A stretch of DNA of 60,000 bases from Gnetum montanum (Eukaryota; Streptophyta; Gnetopsida; Gnetales; Gnetaceae), in NCBI GenBank assembly GCA_015680685.1, contig MNCI01008086.1, forward strand, positions 316,879 through 376,878. Direction: 5' to 3'. Each line of letters opens with the position of its first letter. Within the stretch, counting starts at the first letter, position 1. The notes below the pieces were generated by a model. The model had not been told where the DNA came from, did no database searches, and saw nothing but the letters and a program-made list of their open reading frames with translations. Made by a program: the position numbers and the translations under genes. Of this stretch, positions 20,542-30,850 are shown one piece after another.

Positions 20542-22347
20542 TGCAAAGGACTACATTAGGTACATAGCAAGGTAAGATAATTGTTCGCTATGATATAAAA
20601 TTGGCATAGCATGTCCTTGGGCTATGATGTAAAATTGGCATAGCATGTCCTTGGGTGCAAATAGTCCGCTATGACTATAAATTGGCACAAATAGTCTACT
20701 ATGACTATAAAACTAGCACAACATGTCCTTGGGCTATGATGTAAAATTGGCACCCATAGCATGGTCTGCTATGACCTTAAATTGGCCATCCACCATCCGC
20801 TATGATGTTAAACTAGCACAGTAGTCTGCTAAGACCTTAAACTAGCACATCACAGTCAGCTGGGACCTTAAACCAGCACAACTATTGGTTTACTAAGACC
20901 CTAAATTGGGTTTGCAGTGGAACACCTAGCTCACATCCACGACCCTATGAATAAGCGAGCATGCACACTTTCAAGTTTTCGGATAACATAGGGTGGGACA
21001 TTGTAGTTCCAGAACGTAGTTCACGATGCTAAGGAAACACCCTCTAGAATACATGCAACATCACCGCCCTTGGCATCTTTCTGATCTTCCAGAGATGTTG
21101 TTTAACATCTTGTTGACTTTCCAGAGCTACCACTACCACCACCACTCATCCTATTGGTAGCTTCTATTGTCAACACTTGCTATTGTAGGCCCAGCACTAT
21201 TGTGGCCCAGCCACAAGGTTGCCATCCTCCAACCCTCACCATCATCCAAGTCTAAGAGGCCTCCAGCTATTAGACTACTCACCTTGTAGTTGGATTGCAT
21301 GATGTTTTCCTTGGGTGAAGAATCTTGAGCTCCTGCATCATTGCTACTCCTAGTCTCTTTGGTGACACCATTTCCAGCCTGCCGTGGCTAGGGTCCATGC
21401 TGGCCTTTCTGCTTTGGACATTGCACACCTCAGCAATAATACTCACCACTCTAGCAGTGTCTAAAGAAAATGTGACTTTGTTCTCACTTCATCTCATGGT
21501 TGTTTGTTCTGGTTTTCTTTTTGTTATGTTTGCAGGATATAAGCCAAGATGGCGTTGTTCAGAGATGCGCTTTGCCACAAAGGCCAAGACACTACATTGC
21601 TCTAAAGTATCCTTTTCAATTAACCTAGCTACTTGAGAGTACATGCACTAATCTCCCTTTCTAGCCAGTTTAGCCTCCATTCCTTATATACTTCAATTTT
21701 CCATTCCTCTTTACAAGCTTTCCCAATACATAGAGCCCTCCCACATGCCCATCCATCAAGTCTGTGATGGACGTAATGTAACTCACCCCATTGGAAGCAT
21801 CTATAGGCAGGTCAAAGTCCCACATGGATATAACACAACTCATCCTAGGGAGGAAACACCTATCCTACAACAACAACTAGTTTGCTCACAAGTGAACATG
21901 GGTATACAGCAAAGGAAAAACACAAAAAATAATGCAAAAGAGCAGAAAAGCTCAAAAAAAAGTGAAGGTGCCTAAAAAAATGGCACAATGTAACACTTAC
22001 TTTGGCCCTAAATCAACCATTGCTAAGCACTTCAGTGAGATCAAAGGCTAACAAAGAAAGACACCCATGTGTGTTGACTCCCTCATAAGTACTCTGATGA
22101 GTGATCACGCTATGGCAAAAATTTTTCAAAGCATTGTATCTCACACTCATTCCTTCCTTGAACCTATTTCCTCAACTCCATTTCTTATCCCTTATCCTAC
22201 ATCACTTTCCTAGCAGTCTTAAATGTAGTAGAGAATCATCCAAGTAGGCATTGAAGAGTGGTGTCGGTGTTTTGTTCTTAAGGTGTTTTGTATTCTTTGT
22301 CGATGTCTCTCGGGCAGATCCTCCAGACGTCAACAAAGAGGGGCCAT
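20542..22347 (+). other. Element B 3' untranslated region, repeat array and PPT
   Basis: From about 20,580 to 20,920 a tandem array alternates gctatgatgtaaaattggca, atagcatgtccttgggc and gaccttaaactagcaca units of about 30-55 bp. From 20,940 to 22,330 nothing clearly coding is seen; the open frame at 21,325-21,636 has hydrophobic stretches but no domain. The polypurine tract is the aacaaagaggggcca at 22,332-22,346, just before the 3' LTR. Confidence 0.7.
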
Positions 22348-24530
22348 TGAAACACCATAAATTTTGGGATTCTCATGATTCAGTAGTTCCAAAATTTGGG
22401 CAAGAATCCCTGCAAGCATGGTGTCACGTTGGACCATGTAGACAACGCCCTTTGCAACATAGTCAACGTGGCATCTAGTCACAAGGCCAGTTTGCATGAA
22501 AGAGGAACTAGGGGTAGACCGTATAGTTTGGAGAATTTTCTATCTTCTGGGGTGACAGGCTTGCTACACCCTCTAGCTTGCCTAGCTTGACACTTGGCCT
22601 AGTTGATGGTCTACCTAGGGACTAGGCTAGGAGCTACTGAAAGTATTTAGGATGAACAAAATAGTTCGGCAAGTTTTATAACTGCAAGAGACTACTACAC
22701 TGCATAGTGTAGTAGACCTTGGGAAGACTAATTGCACCCAAAAGATGCAGATTGACAAAAATTTAGTCCTTCGGGATATCTTCCCCACTTCATCCTTGAT
22801 GCATGAGCAACGTGACATAGCAAAAAAGTGGAAAATTTCATCAGAGATCCTCTTCATTTAAGTGCTACATTGTGCTACGCTATGCAATGTAGCACAGTGT
22901 AGCAAGGATACACTTTGGCAATACTCCCACTCAGATGGCTCTAATGGAGTAGGCACATTTGCCCATGTTTCAACTGATGAATAGGTTTTCTTTGTTGACA
23001 CACTAGGACATGAATGACATCCTTCGACAAAATGCTTGCAAGATTAAGTTAGAATCCAAGCCAAGCTGGATGCTATGCTGTGCTACGCTACACAGCGTAA
23101 CACAGTGTAGTGAGGATAGAACACACGAAGGTCCTTTGCCAAGTGGTTTTAGCAAGATGATTACACTTGGCCACACTTTGGCCTCCAAGATTGATTGTCC
23201 TGCTTCACCCTCAAGCACTAAGAGAAGATTCTTGACAAAGTGTTACAAAATAGGTAAGGATGCATGTCATATTGGCTACTACATTGTGCTATGCTACATA
23301 GTGTAGCACAGGGTAGCGAGAAGGAAAAACACCAAGCTATTCTAAGGATGAACTCAGTAGGTCTGAAGAACTTTCAGCATGAAAGATAGGGTTGCAATTA
23401 CTTGCCTAGTTGGGGCTTAGATAGGTATTTTCAACTTATAGGCAAGATTTCTTCTAAGACCAGTGGCTATACTACACTATGTTATGCAGCATAGCACAGC
23501 GTAGCGTGCAGGTATTTACACTACATCGATACCTTGGACAACGTAAATAGTGTAACACTCGTGTAGGAGCCTTAAGACATCTTTAGTTAGCTACAAAACC
23601 TGTTAGGAGCAATTACTCAGGAAAAAGTAGCAAGTTTGCCTTTTTTTTCACCCCATAACTATCTGCAAATTTGTCCCTACACTTGACCTTACTCGCAAGA
23701 GTAGGGAAGACGTAGTCCTAGAGAACATGCTCCACTTTGCATTCACTGTTGATAGTTTTCTTTGCAAAAAACATAGCAGCCCACTGAACTTTAGCACATG
23801 TAGCATGAATAGTATGGTCATAGCATGGCAGGTTTCACATCCAATACAACACAGTAGCACGACAGATTCATGTTTGCACTTTGTGGGACTTAGGACACAT
23901 GGCATCCAAACCACATTTTTCTCCTACTCCTGGCCCTATAAATACCCTGACGAACAATCTTCAAAGGGTTGGCTTTCACATAGTTGGCTTTAAGATTCAT
24001 CTTTCTCATGCTTGGCTTCTAGAAATTTTTAGTGTGTTTGGCATTATGGCATTTTGGCTTCTTGGTAACTAGTATTGGCAGGTAGACTAGCGAGCAGAAG
24101 GACCTTCTTAGCAATCTATTGATAGTAGTTCAAGGAGCTGTGACCATACTATTTCGTTGCAAGCTGTGCTTGTCCCCATTGCCATCTATTGTACACCTCC
24201 TTCATTCAAGCAAAGATTAGATCCCCCGATCTTGGGGTGGTGCATTTTCTCACCCAAACCTACTTCATTTTGTTTTGTTATTTTCATGTTTTGCATTATT
24301 CTTAATCGATTCATGTTTGTCGCTTATCGTTCAAGGTGCATATAAAATCTATAAAACCACCGTTTATGAAAGGTTATTGTACACCGGTTAACTCCCTATC
24401 TGATTGACCAGACCATTTAGGGCACCCTGCATTCGTTTACATCCAGCATGACCCTCGCATGGATCTAGGGTTAGGCTGTACACTCGATGACCTCTTGGTG
24501 TTCCAGCCATCGACGTTTTCGGTCGCTACA
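22348..24530 (+). repeat. 3' LTR of element B
   Basis: Colinear with the 5' LTR from TGAAACACC to GCTACA. Sampled blocks differ at roughly one base in ten to fifteen, so the insertion is old, but I could not align all of it. The TATA box is at 23,937-23,944, and four of the palindromes are at 22,865, 23,072, 23,279 and 23,466. Confidence 0.93.
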
Positions 24531-24535
24531 TTGAA
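24531..24535. repeat. Target-site duplication, right copy (ttgaa)
   Basis: Identical to the five bases at 4,480-4,484 and directly after the terminal CA of the 3' LTR. Confidence 0.9.
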
Positions 24536-25149
24536 GAAGTTCAATTGAGAAGAGAATCCTCAAAAGAGGAAACTCCCTTTCTAGCCTTGTGAATATTGTT
24601 ACTTTTTGATGGAATAGTAGGTAAGTAGAGGTAAGTTTTTTTGTTTCTACAAGCTTTCATTAAGAATATAGTCCATTGGTAGCCTTTTCCAAGTCCCATC
24701 TTATTTTTGCAAAGATGTTTTTACAAAATGAAAGATATCTATAGAAATTTTTTTTTGATGAGTAAAGATGTCTCTTTGAGTTTTCATGTGTTATAGGAAA
24801 GACATCTATTGTGTATGAAAGATGTCTACTATGATTTTAAATCATAGGAAACACATCTTCCTTTTGTAAAAGATGTATTCCTTTTCATTCAAAGTCCTTG
24901 TTTGTTGCTACTATTAAAGTCAAAACCTTCATTTCTTTGTGACATTTTTTCCATTGACTCCACAAAGATGACTAGTGCTCTACCATCAATAGTGATTTTG
25001 TAAGAGATGGTCCACAAGAATGTTGGAACATCTAGAGCATTGCCAAAGAAGAAATCCAGAGGTGGTTCTAGTAGTGTGCCATCCACTTACACATCACAAT
25101 TCTGTAGTACAAGCACACAACATAGGTTTGAGGCTACTTAAACCATAGG
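24536..25149 (+). other. SIRE-like element interior, no coding seen
   Basis: Continuation of the element interrupted at 4,484. It has many inverted agacatct/agatgtct words (for example 24,765, 24,803 and 24,818) and no recognisable protein. Pol of the SIRE-like element is absent here, so this copy has lost it or never had it. Confidence 0.5.
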
Positions 25150-26440
25150 CATCATTATTGAATGCACTTTGTCTTTCCCTAGTCATATACAAGCTACATT
25201 AATGGATTATTTTAAATCTTTGAATTGGGTCACCTTCATTGCAATGGATTTTCTAGTTCTTAAAGTTTTAATTAGGTAATTCTATTACAATATTGTCATT
25301 ACAAATGCTATTGTTTGAGGATTCACTTTCATGGTTGGGGGTATTCTCATCGAGGTCTCTCCCTAAGTTGTGAATGTAATCCTTTGGATCTCCAGTTTCG
25401 ATGACTTCTGGGTAGCCATTGATTCCATGTAGAACATCTATTCTAATGGTATCATGCCCATAGCATATGATGAATTTTGTAATGTATTGTTTGGGAAAGA
25501 TGTTACATTTGAAAGAGGTCATGTTGAGAGGAGTCTAATGACTTCTAATGCTTTCACCTTGTCTCTTATTGTATTATATAACATTATGGTGAAAGGAGAA
25601 AGTTATAGTTATCTACTATCACTCCAAGCCTATGTGCTTTATTTTCTTCTCAAAGGACTACCAATATATTTGGGGCATACAATCTATTGGGATATATTGA
25701 GTTTGTTTTCCAAGGAAAGGATCCTTAGGCATCCCTATCTCATCAGCTTGATGATCCATCAAAGTGTTGTACCTATTTTAGAGATTCCTTTACTCAAAGG
25801 TAAGAGGAGTCTCAGCAAATTTGTTTAGAAGAGTGATCATTCACATGTGGCTAAAGTAGGACCTAACACCAGATCATAGAAGCAAAAGAAGGAAGCATCT
25901 CCATAAGTTGAGAAGATCAAAATCCATGGGTGCCTTGATTAGTTTGTCATTGAAGAAACTTCTCTAACCCTTTGCATGAGCTATAGGAAAGCTTGGGAGG
26001 AACCTCTCTTACTTACATAAGGGTTTGAATGTAGATGGAATTCCACCTTCCTCCGATGGGTAGGTATTTGAGGAGGTTACTACTCCTCCTATTTATGATA
26101 GTGAGGAGGATGTTCCTATCCCATTGAGGCATTCTATAGCAACTGATTCTTTGTGTGCTTATGACACAAGGATGGATTCTAATTCAAAGGCTGAGGCATC
26201 ATCGACTCATGTTTAAGTGGAGCATCATATTTCCATGTAGTAGCCTAAGCATCATGATCATACACTACCTATTTATTCAGTTCCTCCATCAATTGATGCT
26301 CCTAGTTGTTTTTGGCAACATGCTATGGAGAGTATCTTGGGACCTTGTCCCAATGGGTTCTAGCTCAATAGCCTCCAGTTTAGCTAGATTCTCTAGCTTC
26401 ATCTTGATTTTGAGTGAAGCTTTATCCTAGGTGAGCTTCC
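25150..26440 (+). pseudogene. Extra ORF of the SIRE-like element, plant-transposon-protein-like
   Basis: Reading with TAG/TAA stops gives LNWVTFIAMDFLVLKVLI, FTFMVGGILIEVSP, VVNVILWISSFDDF and then an open run from 25,454 to 25,825 (YDEFCNVLFGKDVTFERG, SLQAYVLYFLLKGLPIYLG). The layout is a short WxxF start, a GxxIxxSP-like strand, a helical part with YFLLKGLPIYLG, and an acidic tail (EEVTTPPIYDSEEDVPIPL, about 26,068). It resembles the putative plant transposon protein/plant mobile domain proteins often carried by plant LTR elements. That is a pattern match by eye, not a search. It sits before the PPT where SIRE elements have an extra, env-like ORF. Confidence 0.5.
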
Positions 26441-27006
26441 ATCTAGCATATTGAGTCTTCTAATGAGGATATGCAACAATCGAGCTAACTCAACACCAGT
26501 AGTGATGATGATGAGGAGAAGGCTTATCATCCATCTAGAGTAGTAGAGGATTCAAAGTTTGAGGATGTAACCAAGTCTAGTGATTGAGACCTAGGGTGAT
26601 TGTTTTCTCTCTCCTTTTGTTGATGTTCAAAAAGGAGAAAATGTTTTTTTTTCTCACATATGTGATTTTGGGACTTTGCACATATGTGATTAATGTTATA
26701 CTAGACAATTTTGGATTTATGTATATAGTTGGCTATATGATAGTTTAAAAATGAGTTATAGAAAGATAGTGTTTATGTTTGCTATCTCTATGTGGAAAAA
26801 ATTTATAGATAGATGACCCTCAATACTTTATTTAATCCTTGGTTACCATAGGAATTTATGTCTTTTTTAGTGCTTTATTTCTATGATTTATCATTTTTGA
26901 TGCTATTCAAAAATGGGGAGAGTATAATAATGGATATATTTTGGATATTTTTCATGTCTACTAATCCATTTTATTAAGTTTTTAACATCACCGAAAAGGG
27001 GAAGAT
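26441..27006 (+). other. 3' untranslated region and PPT of the SIRE-like element
   Basis: Matches 2,530-3,102. Two purine tracts follow related lead-ins: gttcaaaaaggagaaaatg at 26,626 and attcaaaaatggggagag at 26,903. The functional tract is cgaaaaggggaagat at 26,992-27,006, immediately before the LTR. Confidence 0.7.
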
Positions 27007-28109
27007 TGTGGACCTTTTGGTATGTCAAAACATTGAGAAAAATGAAGAACAAGGCTATTTGTGTGGTTGTTGTGTTTGTAGGATGAGAACTTAGATTGAG
27101 ATAAGAAGGCTTATGGAATTTCAAGGACATGGATGAGGAATGAAGAATTCAAAATGCAAAGGGAGCAGAAGAAAGACTTCTCTAAGAAGAAATATATGTC
27201 TTGGTAGAATTGAAGGCAATACAAGAGAAGATGCCTCTGCAAAATAGTAGACATCTTTCTAGAAAGAAAGACATCTTTCATTAGAAGAAGATGTCTTTCA
27301 AGAATGAAGGACTATTACAAAAAGATGTCTTTCTAGAATGAAGGACTATTTCATAAAGATGTCTTTCATCAGAATAAGACATCTTTCCAAAATGAAGGTC
27401 AGATGTAGAAAGACATCTCAATCTTGAAGAAGATGTCTTCAATGATTATTAGTTAGCTGTTGCACAAGTTCTAAGATGAATTCAGAAACATAGTTGCTAT
27501 AAGAGACTTCATTCTCATTGAACAAGGAATAAGCATTGTGTACTATATATTGTAATCATTTGGCAATCATTGTAATCATTATTACTCCTCATTATATTAT
27601 CATTTGTCTATTGTAATTGGTCAAAGTGAGCTATGCCTTAGAGTGTAAGGATTAGCAAGCTTAGTTGCATTATTTCCTTGTGATTGTTGTTCTCTTTTAT
27701 TGCCTTGTAGGATTGATGTGCTTCTTATGGAAAGACATCTTGCTTAAGCTTATTGAGATCCTATGGGATTGAGTGTTGGTGTAGTGCCACAACACTTTGG
27801 AGTAGAGCTCAAGTTGTAAAGGTTATGGGATCCTAGAAACCACATTCTAAGCTTGTCAAGATCTTATGGGGTTGAGTGGATTCATAGCATTGAATCACTT
27901 TGTTGCAAAGCTTAGAGCTTGTACAAGGTGTGGTATCCTTCAAAACACATTTGAGAGAAACAAAGTCCAAAGGGATGCTTGCAAACTACCCTCTGAGTGT
28001 GGACTACCAAAGTTGGGAAATCATGTTAAATTTGGTGTGTGTGCATGGTCTCAAAGAATTTTAATTTGGGGAACTTATTTATCCCCCCTTCCAAGTTAAG
28101 TGATCCACA
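27007..28109 (+). repeat. Complete LTR of the SIRE-like family (LTR A)
   Basis: Starts TGTGGACC and ends GATCCACA, a matched inverted terminus (TGTGGA/TCCACA), length 1,103 bp. It carries a dense cluster of agacatct/agatgtct words at 27,165-27,440 and an internal diverged tandem duplication with a period of about 104 bp (from 27,745 and from 27,849), shared by all copies here. It is the 3' LTR of the element interrupted by element B. Confidence 0.88.
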
Positions 28110-29291
28110 GTTGTTGTGTTTTTAGGATAAGAGAATGAACTAAAGAAGAGCTCAAGGAATGACATATACAAAGAGATGTCAAAGTGGAGACCACAAGGAT
28201 TGATCAGACATGAAAGAAGTCTTAAGGAATGAGAGCTACTTCAAGATGTCAAAATGAAAACTACAAGAACTTAAGAGAGCTTGGACAAAGGCTTCATTAG
28301 AAAAGTGGAGCAAGGATGAAGATGAAGACTACAACAAAATGAAAAAGTTTCCAAGATTTGGGATGAGCTAAATCAATGAAAGGAAGCCTTGGGAAGTAAA
28401 GCCCAAAAGCTAAGAAGATGTCTCTCATAAGCAGAAGACATCTTCGCCAAAGTGTAGAAGAACTAGAGAAGACGTCTTATTGAAGTTGTAGATATCTCAT
28501 GTTTGGAGAAGAAATATAAAGGTAGATGTCTCCTTAGAGACATCTCCTTTGGTGGAGATACTTCTACCTTGAATGGAAGTTTATGTAATGAGATGTCCCA
28601 ATCTCAAAGAAGACATCTTCCATAGTTGTTAAATAGCTATTGCATGAATTCTGAGATGATTTTAGGAACATCAAGGCTATAAGAAGACTTCATACTCTTG
28701 GGGAATGTGCAGGTGTTTTATGCAAGAAAGTGTAAACGTCAAGCAATAATTGTCTACATTATTCTATTATTTTTTGTGTACCTCATTATACTATCTTTTA
28801 TACTATTGTAAGTGACCAATTGTGTTGTAGCTTAAAGTACAAGGATCAGCAAATTAGTTGCAATATTTCCTTGTAAATTTTTGTTTCTCTTTCTAGTTAT
28901 CTCCTTGGGGTTGATGTACTTCTTATGAGAAGGAATCATCCTTGATCTTGTCAGGATCTTGCAGGATTAAGTGTTGGTATAGCATCATAACACTCTAAAG
29001 CAAAGCTCAAGTTGTAAAGGTTGTGGGATCCTAGAAACCACGTTCTAAGTTTGTCAGGACGGTTGAGTGGATTCATGATGATGAATCACTTTGGAGTATA
29101 TCTTAGAGATTATACAGGGTGTGGTACCCTTCAAACCACATTTTTAAAGAGAGTCCATAGGTATGCAAGTGATCCACCCTTCGAGTGTGGAGTACCCAAG
29201 TTGGGAACCACATAAAATTAGTATATGCTTTTTTTAAAGAATTTTTGATTTGGGGAACTTATTCATCCCCCACTTCTAAGTTCTATGATCC
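28110..29291 (+). repeat. Second tandem SIRE-like LTR (LTR B), 5' truncated
   Basis: Begins directly after the CCACA of LTR A at a point corresponding to about base 58 of the LTR (gttgttgtgttt) and runs to the equivalent of the end (tctatgatcc at 29,291). Sequence differs from LTR A enough to be another subfamily member, not a recent copy. Confidence 0.8.
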
Positions 29292-29768
29292 TTAGAAAGG
29301 AACTTGTAAAGTGTAGTTACACCATATCCTTGTTTTCATTTCTTGTCTTTCTTTTTTGTAGCCCTACGGGGTTTATGTGCTTCTTGTGAGAAGGCATCCA
29401 TATGGAGCCTATCAGGATCTTGCAAGACTAAGTGGTTTTGTAGCATTAAAATACTCTAGAGTGAAGCTCAATGTTGTAAAGGTTGTGGAATCCTTAAAAT
29501 CAAATTTTGAGCTTCTTGGAATCTTACAAGGTTGAGTGGTTTCATAACGATGGAACACTCTAGAGTAGAGCTTAGAGCTTGTATAGGGTGTGATTCCCTT
29601 TAAACCACATTTTTTAAAGAAACAAAATCTAAAGGTATGCAAAAATTCTACCCTTTGAGTGTGGACATACTCAAGTTGGGAAACCATGTAAAATTGGGTG
29701 TCTTCATGTGGCTAGTGTAATTTAATTAGGGAACTTCTTCAACCCCCCTTCTAAGTTATCGATCCATA
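29292..29768 (+). repeat. Right part of a third SIRE-like LTR (LTR C)
   Basis: Matches 33,985-34,459 (aaacttgtaaagt line onward), and ends gatccata next to a primer-binding site. It is the remaining part of the 5' LTR of the short element that follows. Confidence 0.8.
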
Positions 29769-29770
29769 AG

Positions 29771-29782
29771 TGGTATTAGAGC
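29771..29782 (+). other. Primer-binding site for initiator tRNA-Met
   Basis: TGGTATTAGAGC differs by one base from TGGTATCAGAGC, the standard plant copia site complementary to the 3' end of initiator methionine tRNA. It lies two bases after the LTR end and starts minus-strand DNA synthesis. Confidence 0.88.
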
Positions 29783-30022
29783 ATGGTACTCCCAATTTTA
29801 AGTGTAATAGCTTAGGAGTAAACAATGGAAGAAGGATCATACATTAAGTTACCAATGTTTAATGGATCACCTTTATGTGTTGGAAGACTCAAATGTAAGA
29901 GTTCTTTAAATACATAAGATTCTTAGTTTGGGCATTCATCTTGGATGGATGCACTCTACTCATCATCAACAGTTTGGGTAGAAAAAGTAAGAGTAGAGGT
30001 AAGTAATCTAATATTTTAACTT

Positions 30023-30850
30023 TTGATACCTTTTTTATCGAATGTTGGCTATGTAGTAGAAGAGGCCATATGGCCTTCAAGTGTTCCAATGCATACAAGT
30101 TATAAGAAAAAAAGTATAGTGAAGAAAGGAGTAGAAGTAACATCTATACAAGATGGGATGATGAAGAGGAAACAACTTAAGAAGATGAGGAGGAAAAAAA
30201 ATATCTACCCTAGTTGGGATGATGAAGACCAAAGTGAGGAAGAGGTAGATGACACTTCAAAAGATTCACATCTCATTTGCATGGCTCTCATAGATGATGA
30301 TGCTAGCATATTTGATGATGATGATCAAATAATGAAGATTGATGAAGAAAGGTATGATCTTTTGTGCAATGAACTTTTGTATTTTGAAAATATTTGTATA
30401 AAAGTAAAGAAAAAGAATAAGAATCAAGATCTATCATTATTAAATTTGAAAATTTTACACCTCACAAAAGAAAAATTAGACCTAAGGGTTGAGAATAAAA
30501 AACTGACCTTGTCATATGAGCAGATTAAGGAAGAACTTGTAGATGCTAAACACATAAATGAGAGTTTGATCAAAGGAAAAGAATCCCTCTGAATAGGTCT
30601 TGGACAAGGAAGAAGTCCACATGATAAAATTGGCCTAGGATGTTGTTCACAAGAAGAAGCATTTACATAAACTTAATCCCAACAAAAGGCTTCTGCAGAG
30701 ATTGAAGTGTCAATAGGCACTATATCCCAATGAAGAGAAGCCCCGAGGTTTGATTAATTTAGCCACAATAGAAAGGTTAGATGTTATTATTGTAATAGAT
30801 TTGCACATAGTAATGGGATTGCAATTTAAAATATTATCACATGAACACCT
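30023..30850 (+). pseudogene. gag: SIRE-like copia gag, C-terminal half
   Basis: The open run at 30,023-30,592 contains YPSWDDEDQSEEEVDD and LICMALIDDD, the WDD...acidic...MAL block common in SIRE-type Gag. A coiled coil (LTKEKLDLRVENKKLTL) and INESLIKGKESL follow. After a TGA at 30,590 the same reading gives LGQGRSPHDKIGLGCCSQEE and a degraded knuckle RCYYCNRFAHSNG at about 30,778-30,820. The N-terminal capsid part is not recognisable. Similar pieces at 3,880-4,250 confirm the family. Confidence 0.72.

Larger units (their letters stand above)
4485..24530 (+). mobile_element. Complete 20-kb Ty3/gypsy retrotransposon, Tat/Ogre-like (element B)
   Basis: Two colinear LTRs of 2,218 and 2,183 bp begin TGAAACACC and end CTACA. 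They are flanked by a perfect ttgaa duplication and enclose a 15.6-kb internal region. Sense order is gag, protease, a roughly 6-kb gap, RT, RNase H, a second RNase H-like domain and integrase. The dual RNase H, the gag CX2HX2CXHX4C-like motif and the giant size point to the Tat lineage, which includes Ogre. A spliced antisense gene fills the gap between protease and RT. All sense ORFs have stops, so this copy is dead, though its structure is intact. It is inserted in the older SIRE-like element. Confidence 0.93.

Noticed and set aside
21325-21636. 103-codon hydrophobic ORF after integrase, a possible envelope gene
   Set aside because: No signal peptide pattern, no partner domain and no second copy to test. 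Hydrophobic runs are expected from T-rich DNA. It is left as 3' untranslated region.
25454-25828. Stand-alone host gene
   Set aside because: The open run continues on both sides, through stops, in a longer decayed ORF, and lies between the gag and the PPT/LTR of the SIRE-like element, so it is element cargo.
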